12,386 bases of DNA from Bacteroidota bacterium. GTDB taxonomy: Bacteria > Bacteroidota > Bacteroidia > UKL13-3. The translations under genes were made by a program, and so were the position numbers. This document shows positions 1-7,815 of this stretch, piece by piece. The stretch lies in assembly GCA_004293295.1 (NCBI GenBank), contig RDYC01000220.1, positions 2,284 to 14,669 on the forward strand. The letters are read 5' to 3'. The notes below the pieces were generated by a model. That model ran no database searches. It was not told the DNA's origin and saw only the letters and a list, made by a program, of their open reading frames with translations. The stretch's first letter is position 1, and each line of letters begins with the position of its first letter.

Positions 1-729
1 CCTGCTTAATTTTTTAATGTAGTTAATCATTTTGGCAGGTGGCGTAATGTGGTCCTTTTCGCCTACAATAAGCACCACCCTAATGTTGTGTTGGTTCAGC
101 AACTGTGCAAATGTTTTAAAATTGGTTTGCAGTTTACGTTGCGCATACCATGTTTTAAACACCTTCTCAATACGTTCTTGCTTACCCACAAATTTACTGG
201 TAAAAATATACACGCTTCTGTTTAAAATACCCCACTTCTTTAATCGTTCAACCCAACGTTGTAAGGAGCCCGGTGTTTTTACAAAATGCCTAAAAACAGC
301 AAGCCCCAAAGGGTTGTTGGTGGTAAAATTTAAAAAGGTGTTGAAGGCGAAGGTAGGGGGCGAAAGCAACACAAAATAATCAATACGTGAAGCAAAGTTT
401 CTCACCAATGCCCTTGCAAGCCTGGCCCCCATGCTAAAAGAACATACTGAAAATCGGTACTGGGTAAGGCGCTCTTGATGAGCAATTCCAGAAACAATAT
501 CCTTCATATCGCTGTCCTTAAAATCATGCTGTTCTTGCCAGGTACTAGCTCCATGCCAAAAAAAATCAATGGCAATAACGGTAAACCGTTTGCCCAGCAC
601 CTCTTCAAAATAAGCATACTCTGCACCCGTTTGGTTGTAGCCATGAAAGGTAACCATAAGCTCCTTACCAGAACCAAAGCGATAATAAGATATGGTAGAG
701 TTTTTATATTGGTAAATGTGTTGAGTCAT
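1..729 (-). CDS. alpha/beta-hydrolase fold protein, C-terminus cut by window edge
   Basis: An open minus-strand frame runs from ATG at 729 to the window edge without a stop; 243 codons are visible. The order of motifs is that of an alpha/beta-hydrolase: an HG oxyanion motif at residues 29-30 (TFHGYNQTG), a strand ending in DFFWHG at 55-60, a nucleophile elbow SFSMG at 97-101 with predicted nucleophile Ser99, and VGEKDHITPP at 222-231 with predicted acid Asp226. The catalytic His would lie beyond the edge. The elbow has Ser where GxSxG usually has its first Gly. There is no signal peptide, so a cytoplasmic esterase, lipase or peptidase-like enzyme is likely; the substrate cannot be told. It is divergent from the BrkB gene across a gap of 113 bases. 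Plus-strand open frames here are shadows. The fold assignment is firm, the specific activity unknown. Confidence 0.85.
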   Translation of the reverse strand, partial: MTQHIYQYKNSTISYYRFGSGKELMVTFHGYNQTGAEYAYFEEVLGKRFTVIAIDFFWHGASTWQEQHDFKDSDMKDIVSGIAHQERLTQYRFSVCSFSMGARLARALVRNFASRIDYFVLLSPPTFAFNTFLNFTTNNPLGLAVFRHFVKTPGSLQRWVERLKKWGILNRSVYIFTSKFVGKQERIEKVFKTWYAQRKLQTNFKTFAQLLNQHNIRVVLIVGEKDHITPPAKMINYIKKLSR

Positions 730-842
730 TCTTGGCCTAAATATACAACAGAATTTAACGATTTGGCCACATTTTTGGTTTAATTTTATCTAAATTAGGT
801 ACAAAACACCTTGAATAATCATGGTTTTCCTATTTTTACATC

Positions 843-2180
843 ATGGTTAAAAAGCAAATAACAACATTACATCGGTTTTTTACCTACAGCATTTGGCACG
901 TAAAACTAAGTCGCTTCCCTGCCTGGCAAAGGGGGGGCATAAAAATATTGCGCATTAGCATACTTGCCGTAAAAGATTTCGTGCGTAAGGATTTGTCGCT
1001 GCGAGCCACCGCACTTACGTTATACTCCTTGCTTTCTATTGTGCCCGTTTTGGCATTGGTTTTTGGCATTGCCAAGGGCTTCGGGCTAGAGGCTTATTTG
1101 GACAATGAATTGAAAAGTGCTTTAGGTTCGCAGCCCGTTATTTTGGAGAATGTACTCACCTATGCACACAACATGCTGGCCAGTACCAAAGGGGGGGTAA
1201 TTGCAGGTTTTGGCTTTGGGTTGCTGTTATGGACAGTGCTGCAAGTGCTGGGAAATATAGAAAATGCATTTAATTCTATTTGGTATGTGCAAAAGCCCCG
1301 AACTTGGGTGAGAAAGTTCACCGATTACTTGTCCATCATGCTCATTGCACCCTTGTTTATTATCATTTCCGGGGCTTCAAATATTTACATCAGTACACAA
1401 ATACCCAATTTGCTTACCAAGCTAAGTTTGTTCAACGATAGCGTGATTCATTTGGTGGTAATTTCCCTAAAAACGTTGCCATTTATCACCACCATTTTGT
1501 TGTTCTTTTTTGTGTACCAAGTATTGCCTAATACGCGGGTTAGGCCTAAGGCCGCTTTTACCGCTGCTGTTATTGCGGGCATTGTTTTTCAGTTGTTTCA
1601 ATGGGGGTACATTGCGTTTCAAGTTGGGGTATCGAGGTATAACACCATTTATGGCAGTTTTGCTTCCATTCCTTTGTTTATTACCTGGCTGCAATTTGGC
1701 TGGATGATTGTATTGATTGGGGCTGAAATATCATACAGTGTGCAAAACATTGAGGTATTTGAAGCGGAGCAGCAAACGGGAAAAATAAGCCACAAGATGC
1801 GCATGTTGTATTCGCTGTGTATTATTTACCATGTGGCCAAACAATTTAAAGCTGCGGCTGCTCCGCCTGATGCCATGCAAATTGCCGGCAAAATGGGCAT
1901 CCCGGTTAGTTTGTGTAAACAATTGTTAAACCAGTTACAAAAGGCTGACTTGGTGGCACAAACCATTGAGCATGAAAAAAGCAAAGAGTACTGCTACGTG
2001 CCTGCGGTTGATACCAGTTACCTAACCTTAGGTTACATTATTAGTAAGCTGGAGAGTTATGGCGAGTTAAAAAAACATGAAGATGAGGGCAAGGTGATGC
2101 ATGCCATCAAACAACATTATATTGACCTGGAAATGGCTATGAACAATGCTTCTTCCAATAAAAACATTTTAGATATTTGA
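843..2180 (+). CDS. YihY/BrkB-family integral membrane protein
   Basis: A 445-residue protein with about six membrane helices near residues 55-78, 116-137, 160-180, 203-225, 237-262 and 273-299. The last carries the family signature (YNTIYGSFASIPLFITWLQFGWMIVLIGAEISY region, 267-299; key residues Tyr270, Gly271, Trp282, Gly293, Ala294, Glu295). The family was once misnamed ribonuclease BN; members are inner-membrane proteins of uncertain, possibly transport, function. After the helices comes a cytoplasmic tail of about 145 residues; residues 320-395 look like a winged helix, as in many longer family members. The start at ATG 843 is the first in frame, but the N-terminal 50 residues are not strongly family-like, so a later start is possible. 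The stop overlaps the start of aat by one base, implying an operon with translational coupling. Family certain, function not. Confidence 0.88.
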   Translation: MVKKQITTLHRFFTYSIWHVKLSRFPAWQRGGIKILRISILAVKDFVRKDLSLRATALTLYSLLSIVPVLALVFGIAKGFGLEAYLDNELKSALGSQPVILENVLTYAHNMLASTKGGVIAGFGFGLLLWTVLQVLGNIENAFNSIWYVQKPRTWVRKFTDYLSIMLIAPLFIIISGASNIYISTQIPNLLTKLSLFNDSVIHLVVISLKTLPFITTILLFFFVYQVLPNTRVRPKAAFTAAVIAGIVFQLFQWGYIAFQVGVSRYNTIYGSFASIPLFITWLQFGWMIVLIGAEISYSVQNIEVFEAEQQTGKISHKMRMLYSLCIIYHVAKQFKAAAAPPDAMQIAGKMGIPVSLCKQLLNQLQKADLVAQTIEHEKSKEYCYVPAVDTSYLTLGYIISKLESYGELKKHEDEGKVMHAIKQHYIDLEMAMNNASSNKNILDI

Positions 2181-2746
2181 TGGAACAGATTACACCTGAT
2201 ATGGTGTTGTATGGCTACTCTCAAGGCGTTTTTCCTATGGCTAATCAGGAGGAAAACAATGAAATTTTTTGGGTGGAACCTGAGTTTAGGGGCATTATAC
2301 CGCTTGATGCATTTAAGGTAAGCAAATCGTTGAACCAAACGCTTAAAAGCGGTAAGTTTAAGGTAACCCTAAATACCGATTTTGAAGCCGTGATGCGGGG
2401 CTGTGCCAACCGCAACGAAACGTGGATAAGCGAAGAAATTATTGACGTATACTGCCAACTGCAGCAAATGGGCTATGGGTTTAGTTTTGAGGTGTGGAAC
2501 AAGCAGAACGAATTGGTGGGCGGCCTTTATGGCATTGCCATGGGCAGGGCTTTTTTTGGCGAAAGCATGTACAGCTTAGAGCGTGATGCCAGCAAGGTGG
2601 CCTTGTATTGTTTGGTGGAGTGGCTTAATGAAAATAATTTTTTGTTGCTGGACACCCAATACATTACCGACCATTTAAAAAGTTTAGGGGCCATTGAAAT
2701 TACCCGCGCGGAATACCTTGTTTTATTGGCCGAGGCATTGGCGTAA
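2180..2746 (+). CDS. aat: leucyl/phenylalanyl-tRNA--protein transferase
   Basis: This 188-residue cytoplasmic enzyme transfers Leu or Phe from charged tRNA to the N-terminus of proteins that begin with Arg or Lys, marking them for ClpS/ClpAP in the N-degron pathway. Family motifs run in order: YGYSQGVFPM near the N-terminus, FWVEPEFRGIIPLD, the CANRNETWI block, GFSFEVW, then the core GGLYGIAMGRAFFGESMYS, followed by ASKVAL, DTQYITDHLKSLGA and a final R-rich helix. Length is a little below that of the E. coli enzyme, as expected for a version lacking its N-terminal extension. ATG at 2180 is preferred over the TTG three bases upstream: it overlaps the TGA of the BrkB gene (TGATG), a typical coupling arrangement. 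A co-function with the BrkB protein is not evident; operon membership may be incidental. Confidence 0.95.
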   Translation: MEQITPDMVLYGYSQGVFPMANQEENNEIFWVEPEFRGIIPLDAFKVSKSLNQTLKSGKFKVTLNTDFEAVMRGCANRNETWISEEIIDVYCQLQQMGYGFSFEVWNKQNELVGGLYGIAMGRAFFGESMYSLERDASKVALYCLVEWLNENNFLLLDTQYITDHLKSLGAIEITRAEYLVLLAEALA

Positions 2747-2831
2747 ATAATCGGGTTTCGAGTGCCTCAGCCCTCGGTTTTAATATGTTCGAGTGCCGCA
2801 ACATGTTATCTGCGAAAAGGCCGCTTTAGGT

Positions 2832-2977
2832 GTCGGAATTTTGGATAAAAATCTATCGGAATAGGTATCGGAATTATTTAAATTGAAGCAAAATTAACTA
2901 CTTATAAATAAGTATATTATGTTCATTTAGATATATCGGAAAAATTGCCTAAAATTGTATCGGAATAGGTATCGGAA
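2832..2977. repeat. TATCGGAA repeat cluster upstream of fic
   Basis: The 20-mer TATCGGAATAGGTATCGGAA occurs twice without mismatch, at 2854-2873 and 2958-2977. Each is itself two TATCGGAA units 12 bases apart, about one helical turn. Further single units are at 2832 (GTCGGAA, one mismatch) and 2934 (TATCGGA followed by AAAA). All lie on the same strand and the last ends two bases before the fic ATG. This looks like a set of regulator-binding sites; the winged helix of the Fic protein is an obvious candidate ligand, but that is inference. Confidence 0.7.
2899..2914. promoter_or_regulatory. perfect 16-bp palindrome between the fic-upstream repeats
   Basis: TACTTATAAATAAGTA reads the same on both strands (7-bp arms around AA). 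It sits midway between the two 20-mer repeats and about 65 bases upstream of the fic start, where a promoter would be expected. It may be an operator or simply part of an AT-rich promoter; no clear TTG/TAnnTTTG pair was found here. Confidence 0.3.
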
Positions 2978-2979
2978 AA

Positions 2980-4227
2980 ATGAGTATAAAAGAAGGCGTT
3001 TATAGGGATCCCACCACCATGGAACCGCTTTACCCGGAGCATAGTCCCGAGTTGGAAAGTTTAGCCATGACATTAATAGCGGAATCTAATGGATTAGCAG
3101 CCAGCTTGCATCCGTTAACAGCACATGCCATTGCTGATTTTTTGCGCCCCATGAATAGTTATTACTCTAACCTTATTGAAGGGCATGATACCCATCCTAT
3201 TGATATTGAAAAGGCACTGCATAAAGATTTTGCCAACGATAAAAAAAATCGTGCGCTACAGTTAGAAGCATTGGCGCACATCAAAGTAAGTGAACGTATT
3301 TTTAGTAAATGCTTAACTGTTGAGTTTAATCCTTATTCTACCGATTTTTTAAAGTGGATTCACCAATCTTTTTATGATGAGTTACCCGAATACTTCCGAA
3401 AAGTAAAAAACCTGGAGGGTGATGAAACGGACGTGATACCGGGAGAAATAAGAACCTGTTTTGTTAAAGTGGGCAAACATGTTGCACCTGATTGGAAACA
3501 TTTAAGTGCTTTTTTAAACCGATTTGAAACCTACTACAACCCATCTGATGCAACCAATAGATCGAAAATTAGGCGGGTAATTGCCATGGCTGCAGCACAT
3601 CATCGTATGGCATGGATTCATCCGTTTGTTGATGGAAACGGGCGTGTGGTGAGGTTACTTTCTGATGCTTGCTTTAGGCATGAAGGATTGAACACAGCAG
3701 GATTGTGGTCAATGACAAGAGGTTTGGCTCGTAATGAAAAAGACTATAAGGCAAACTTAGCCAATGCCGACTTGGTGCGGTTTAATAATTATGATGGACG
3801 AGGGAATCTATCAAACAGTATGTTAACTGAGTTTTGTAGGTTTTACCTGATGACGGCTATTGACCAAGTTACCTACATGAAAAAAATGTTGGGCATTGAT
3901 ACCATGCTGAACCGCATTGATAATTATGTGGATTTAATGGTGGCCAAAGGCTTATTAAAACACGAAACACGTTACATTTTAGAGGCCGTATTTTTAAAAG
4001 GTGAAATTGCACGTGGAGAAGTTGAGCGCATTACCGGAAAATCCGACAAAACAGCCAAGGCCATGGCGCATTCATTAATTAAATTGGGCTTATTGCGTGT
4101 TGATGTTACCAACCATCTTTCGCCATACCAAGCATGCTACCCCATTTCAGCTTCACCAGTGTTGTTTCCAAGTTTGTACCCAACGGGCAAAGAAATGGAC
4201 ATGCTAAATGCCATGAAGGGTTTATAA
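2980..4227 (+). CDS. class II Fic-domain protein with C-terminal winged helix
   Basis: A 415-residue cytoplasmic protein. The Fic core carries the complete catalytic motif HPFVDGNGRVVR at residues 214-225 (catalytic His214, phosphate-binding GNGR), and the target-binding flap precedes it (PGEIR...VKVG...APDW, 154-172). Fic enzymes with this motif usually transfer AMP from ATP to a hydroxyl of a target protein. An inhibitory helix motif SNLIEG lies at 63-68 (Ser63, Glu67), N-terminal to the core, which makes it class II: self-inhibited, needing no separate antitoxin. Residues 330-375 resemble a winged-helix DNA-binding domain, a frequent partner in this family and compatible with autoregulation through the repeats just upstream. 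The gene is solitary, 233 bases after aat and convergent with the Roco-TIR gene. The target is unknown. The ATG at 2980 is the only start; the frame is closed by TAA at 2950. Confidence 0.92.
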   Translation: MSIKEGVYRDPTTMEPLYPEHSPELESLAMTLIAESNGLAASLHPLTAHAIADFLRPMNSYYSNLIEGHDTHPIDIEKALHKDFANDKKNRALQLEALAHIKVSERIFSKCLTVEFNPYSTDFLKWIHQSFYDELPEYFRKVKNLEGDETDVIPGEIRTCFVKVGKHVAPDWKHLSAFLNRFETYYNPSDATNRSKIRRVIAMAAAHHRMAWIHPFVDGNGRVVRLLSDACFRHEGLNTAGLWSMTRGLARNEKDYKANLANADLVRFNNYDGRGNLSNSMLTEFCRFYLMTAIDQVTYMKKMLGIDTMLNRIDNYVDLMVAKGLLKHETRYILEAVFLKGEIARGEVERITGKSDKTAKAMAHSLIKLGLLRVDVTNHLSPYQACYPISASPVLFPSLYPTGKEMDMLNAMKGL

Positions 4228-4357
4228 CAATTGGTAGAGATATGGTGTAGAATAATACTACATAAACAAGAGATAAAAGAGCGTAATTTAATAAACATTG
4301 TAAGATTTGCCCTGCTTCTGAGATGCGCTTTAACGGGTTGCATAAGAATATGTTGGT

Positions 4358-7300
4358 TTATTGATTACTACTATTCTTGTCCACCTTTCCTTCTATAATT
4401 CTTTCAAAAATTCTCAATACATCTTTGGGAAATTTCGCATTTTCAGTGTAAACAATTTCTCCATTTTCATCAACTTTATAAGGCACATCATTATGATCTA
4501 TCATTAGCCTCAAAGACTCTTCAATAATGTACCAAGCCATATTCTGGTTATTAAAATCCAGCACAGGCTTTCCTATATAGGGTAAGGCCGTATAAGTGCC
4601 CAAATTGTTTTTTTCTGTTGTCCACCTGCAAAAGTCGAGTATGATAGGTACTATTTTAAAGTCTTTATCGTTTTCCTTCCGTTTAAAAGCCTTGGCAACC
4701 TCATATTCTTGTATGTATGGAGTTTTCATAAAGTTGGGGCTTATCATAAAACAAACCATATCGCTTTGATCAAGTTGTTCTTGTATTTCTTCATTCCAAT
4801 CGCTGCCCGCCTTTAATTCTGTGCAGTACCAAGTGGCCACTTTGCCATCTTGTTTTAATGCACTTAAATGCTCAATAAATTTGTTTACTAACTTTAAATC
4901 ATCTTTTGAATAAGATATAAAAATCTTTTTCATCTTGCCTTGTTTATTGGTTGGTAAATACTTGTTGTAATCAAAAACCGAAACAATTTTGTGTTGTATT
5001 TTATCGGCACCATCAAATGTTTGCACTTTTACCTGAAACATGCCTTCGCCAATGGCTTTTGATAAATTACTATAATTGGCATAAAACTTTCCATCTATAC
5101 TTACCCAAATTGCAAAATAGTTGGTATCCCAATTTACGGTTCTAAATTCTCTTACAACTTCTTCTTGTTTTTTCTCCTTTTCTATCAAACTCTCTTGCTC
5201 AGGTATTTTGGCTATAAAACTTACAATTTGTTTTTGCAGTTGCAAATTGTTGTGATGGTGGTCGGGGTATAAATAAATGGCTTGTTCCTCTCTGTTAAAT
5301 TTAATCATCAACACTCGTTCGCTTTCTTCTATCACCATACCGTCTTTCCAAAACAAATATTCTTGTTGTGTACTATTTGGGTTTCGTTTAACCGATTTCC
5401 CGTACTTACTAAACAGTTTTAGCATCACCAAATTCATTAAATAGTTGTCGCTTTTAATAATAATATTGGGTTGTGCAAACTGATGTTTTTTAAAGAAATC
5501 AATAAAAGCGGATGGCTCGTTTAAATACTGAGGAATAAAATAAGTTTCTGAGTTTTCATGAATCTGAAATACCAAGTCGAAGTGTTTTAACAACGCAATT
5601 ACTTCCTCAATTTGTAGGTTGAGCGTGTTATTTTCGATACTTTTTTCGATAGCTGCTTTTCTAATTTGGTACTGTTGATTATTGCTTAAAATATTTTTAT
5701 ACAAAAGGTCTAATAACTCTTGCGGCTGAACAAATACTTTATGGGGCAATATGGTATGGAAATACAACAATATACCCATGTTGTGAAACACTTTTAAAGC
5801 GGGTATAAAATTTTCATCATCTTTAGCTGCAATAGCCGTAAGGTTTACACAAGCTTTACTTTGTTTTTGCAATTGCTCGTAATAGGCAACATAATCACTA
5901 GGTCGCTTTTGTATTAAGGTTTGGCCGCGTTCAATTAATAACTCTTTAAAACCCTTAAGTCTTTTCTGTTGTTGCAAGCTAAAACTGGCAAAATGTAGGT
6001 TTAAGTTTTGAAATTGATGTTGGTATTCCTGTTGATTAAGCAAGGTGGCTGCATAATTGTTGATATCAATTTTATTTTCGCAAACTAATACTTCATTGCT
6101 TAGTGGCTTATCATCTTGGCTTAACTGTTCTACACAACGTAACCAATAGTTGAGCTCAAAACAGGCTTGTGGGTTTTCTGCATTCCTTTGCTCATTTATT
6201 TTACTCCACAACAAAATATTGATGGCGTTGGGACTAAAAAACAACTTATGGGTGGCATGAAAATACTCTTGCCCGCCAAAATCCCAACAATGAACGGTGG
6301 TGCCTTTAATTAAATGCTGGAGTTGTTGATATCTAATTCCATGCGTAGAATCAATATCAATTGGTAGTTCATTAGTATCCAAATAGTGTAATAACCATGA
6401 TTTACCCACATTGGTATTCCCTAGTAACAAACATTTTAAATGCTTGAATTCGACTAACGCATTTTTATTTATCCAATATTTCTTTATGGCTTGCCAACCT
6501 GCATCAATGGTATCTAAAGGAACATTTGCAATTGGATTGTTCTTTAATTCAACGTATTCCAAATTTTCAAATTGAACCAATGTATCCAAGTCTTTTATTT
6601 CAGCAATTTGATTACCATTTAAATCAATTAATTGTAAGCTAGTTAGAGTAGCTAGATTTTCTATTTGACTTATTTGATTATCATGTAAGTATAGGTCCTT
6701 TAAAACGGCAAGTCTATCTAAGTTTTCTATTTGTGTTATTTTATTATGACCTAAACTAAGCGTTTCTAATGCAGTAAGGGTTTCCAGATTTTCTATTTGC
6801 GTTATTTGATTTACACTTAAGTGAAGCGATTGCAAAGCAGTAAGGGCTTCTAGGTTTTCTATTTGCACTATTTGATTATAACTTAAGTCAAGCCATTGTA
6901 AAAGGGCAAGAGTACCTAGGTTTTCTATTCTGCTTATTTGATTACCAGATAAGGTAAGCGTTTCTAATGCAGTAAGGGCGTCTACGTTTTCTATTTGCGT
7001 TATTTCATTATGACTTAAGTGAAGCCTTGCTAAAGCCGTAAGGCTGTCTAGGTTTTCTATTCTGCTTATTTGATTACTAGATAAGTTAAGAGTTCGTAAA
7101 GCGGCAAGGGCTTCTAGATTTTCTATTTGGGTTATTTGATTATTAGATAAATAAAGTGTTTGTAATGATGTTAGGGTTTCCAGATTTTTTATTTGGGTTA
7201 TTTGATTATTAGATAAATAAAGCGTTTGTAATGATGTCAGGCTGTCTAAGTTTTCTATTTTACGTATTTGATTCTGACTTAAGCCAAGCTTTTGTATAGA

Positions 7301-7813
7301 TTTTAGGTTTCCTAGGTTTTCTATTCTGCTTATTTGATTACAAGATAAGTTAAGCGTTTGTAGAGCAATAAGAGTGGCTACGTTCTCTATTTTTATTATT
7401 TTATTATAAGATAAGTTAAGCGTTTGTAAAGATGTAAGATTATCAAGGTTTTCTATTTGGGTTATTTGCCATTTATTTTCAGAAGTTCCATCTAATAATA
7501 AAACCTTAAGTTGCTTTAATAGCTTTATAAACGGTGATACATTGCTTAATATATTGGGTGTGCTTTCCTTATTATATTTATATTTATGCTTATATTTATA
7601 TTGTTGCTCTATTTCATTCCAATGATAATTATTGCTCATTACCAAATGGGTTAACCAAGTGAGTTCAAACAATTCTACTGGCCAATCGGCTAGGCCGCAA
7701 TTGCCTAAATTTAGTCGGCCTGTTTTGTTTCGTTTTTCGGCATTTATAAGTTTTAAGTATTTGGGTAAAGCGGCCATGGTGGTGGTGTTATCTTGCTTAT
7801 GCGCACTTATCAT
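4358..7813 (-). CDS. LRR-Roc-COR-TIR protein (Roco family)
   Basis: A 1151-residue, apparently cytoplasmic, multidomain protein. Residues about 30-110 hold degenerate leucine-rich repeats; about 124-431 hold 13 regular 22-residue SDS22-like repeats (pattern LTxLxxLxLSxNQIxxIENL). Roc GTPase about 457-635: P-loop GNTNVGKS 465-472, switch THGI 490-493, DFGG 511-514 followed by QE, NKID 580-583. COR about 640-870. Residues 890-955 form an unassigned linker. TIR 961-1105: KKIFISYSKDD, the SPNFMKTPYIQEYE helix, VPIILDFC and LPYIGKPV; by alignment to bacterial TIRs Glu1038 is the likely NADase glutamate. In the family, Roc-COR is a nucleotide-dependent dimer switch and LRRs sense ligand; TIR as NAD-cleaving output is inference. 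All key residues are intact. ATG at 7777 (residue 13) is an alternative start. A block A promoter lies 22 bases upstream. Confidence 0.93.
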   Translation of the reverse strand: MISAHKQDNTTTMAALPKYLKLINAEKRNKTGRLNLGNCGLADWPVELFELTWLTHLVMSNNYHWNEIEQQYKYKHKYKYNKESTPNILSNVSPFIKLLKQLKVLLLDGTSENKWQITQIENLDNLTSLQTLNLSYNKIIKIENVATLIALQTLNLSCNQISRIENLGNLKSIQKLGLSQNQIRKIENLDSLTSLQTLYLSNNQITQIKNLETLTSLQTLYLSNNQITQIENLEALAALRTLNLSSNQISRIENLDSLTALARLHLSHNEITQIENVDALTALETLTLSGNQISRIENLGTLALLQWLDLSYNQIVQIENLEALTALQSLHLSVNQITQIENLETLTALETLSLGHNKITQIENLDRLAVLKDLYLHDNQISQIENLATLTSLQLIDLNGNQIAEIKDLDTLVQFENLEYVELKNNPIANVPLDTIDAGWQAIKKYWINKNALVEFKHLKCLLLGNTNVGKSWLLHYLDTNELPIDIDSTHGIRYQQLQHLIKGTTVHCWDFGGQEYFHATHKLFFSPNAINILLWSKINEQRNAENPQACFELNYWLRCVEQLSQDDKPLSNEVLVCENKIDINNYAATLLNQQEYQHQFQNLNLHFASFSLQQQKRLKGFKELLIERGQTLIQKRPSDYVAYYEQLQKQSKACVNLTAIAAKDDENFIPALKVFHNMGILLYFHTILPHKVFVQPQELLDLLYKNILSNNQQYQIRKAAIEKSIENNTLNLQIEEVIALLKHFDLVFQIHENSETYFIPQYLNEPSAFIDFFKKHQFAQPNIIIKSDNYLMNLVMLKLFSKYGKSVKRNPNSTQQEYLFWKDGMVIEESERVLMIKFNREEQAIYLYPDHHHNNLQLQKQIVSFIAKIPEQESLIEKEKKQEEVVREFRTVNWDTNYFAIWVSIDGKFYANYSNLSKAIGEGMFQVKVQTFDGADKIQHKIVSVFDYNKYLPTNKQGKMKKIFISYSKDDLKLVNKFIEHLSALKQDGKVATWYCTELKAGSDWNEEIQEQLDQSDMVCFMISPNFMKTPYIQEYEVAKAFKRKENDKDFKIVPIILDFCRWTTEKNNLGTYTALPYIGKPVLDFNNQNMAWYIIEESLRLMIDHNDVPYKVDENGEIVYTENAKFPKDVLRIFERIIEGKVDKNSSNQ
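6521..7444 (-). repeat. 66-bp coding repeat array (LRRs)
   Basis: Thirteen in-frame copies of a 66-bp unit encode the regular leucine-rich repeats of the Roco protein. Conserved consensus positions (the codons for IENL and NQI) are nearly identical between units, while the concave-face residues after LxL vary (N, Y, G, H, T, D, S). Near-identical neighbours, such as units 4 and 5, suggest recent duplication or gene conversion. Confidence 0.85.
7573..7602. repeat. in-frame hexanucleotide microsatellite
   Basis: Five tandem hexamers, TATATT x2, TATGCT, TATATT x2. On the coding strand they encode the alternating Lys/Tyr run KYKHKYKYN at about residues 73-81 of the Roco protein, in a poorly conserved insert between the N-terminal LRRs. 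Slippage would change length by two codons per unit without breaking the frame. Confidence 0.75.
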
Positions 7814-7815
7814 GC

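Noticed and set aside
32..783. Plus-strand open frames at 32-379 and 475-783
   Set aside because: They lie opposite the alpha/beta-hydrolase gene, whose motifs in order make the minus strand the coding one.
811..838. TTG / TATTTTTA as a promoter for the BrkB gene
   Set aside because: The -7 element is imperfect and ends five bases before the ATG, so the transcript would start at or past the start codon.
843..2180. Naming the BrkB-family gene ribonuclease BN (rbn)
   Set aside because: The old name is an error; RNase BN activity belongs to the RNase Z homologue, and this is a membrane protein.
2177..2182. TTG at 2177 as the aat start
   Set aside because: The ATG at 2180 directly follows and gives a standard TGATG coupling with the upstream stop.
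2757..2797. TTCGAGTGCC direct repeat (2757-2766 and 2788-2797) and a weak CGAG/CTCG hairpin after aat as terminator
   Set aside because: The repeat is only 10 bases, and the stem is four pairs with a large loop; not enough to call either a repeat element or a terminator.
2980..4227. Fic as the toxin of a toxin-antitoxin pair
   Set aside because: The inhibitory SxxxEG motif is within the protein and no small antitoxin gene precedes or follows it.
4228..4357. Terminator between the convergent fic and Roco-TIR genes
   Set aside because: No stable stem followed by a T-run was found on either strand.
6521..7444. Regular short repeats resembling a CRISPR array
   Set aside because: The period is 66 bp with no constant repeat/unique spacer division; the units are translated as leucine-rich repeats in one open frame.
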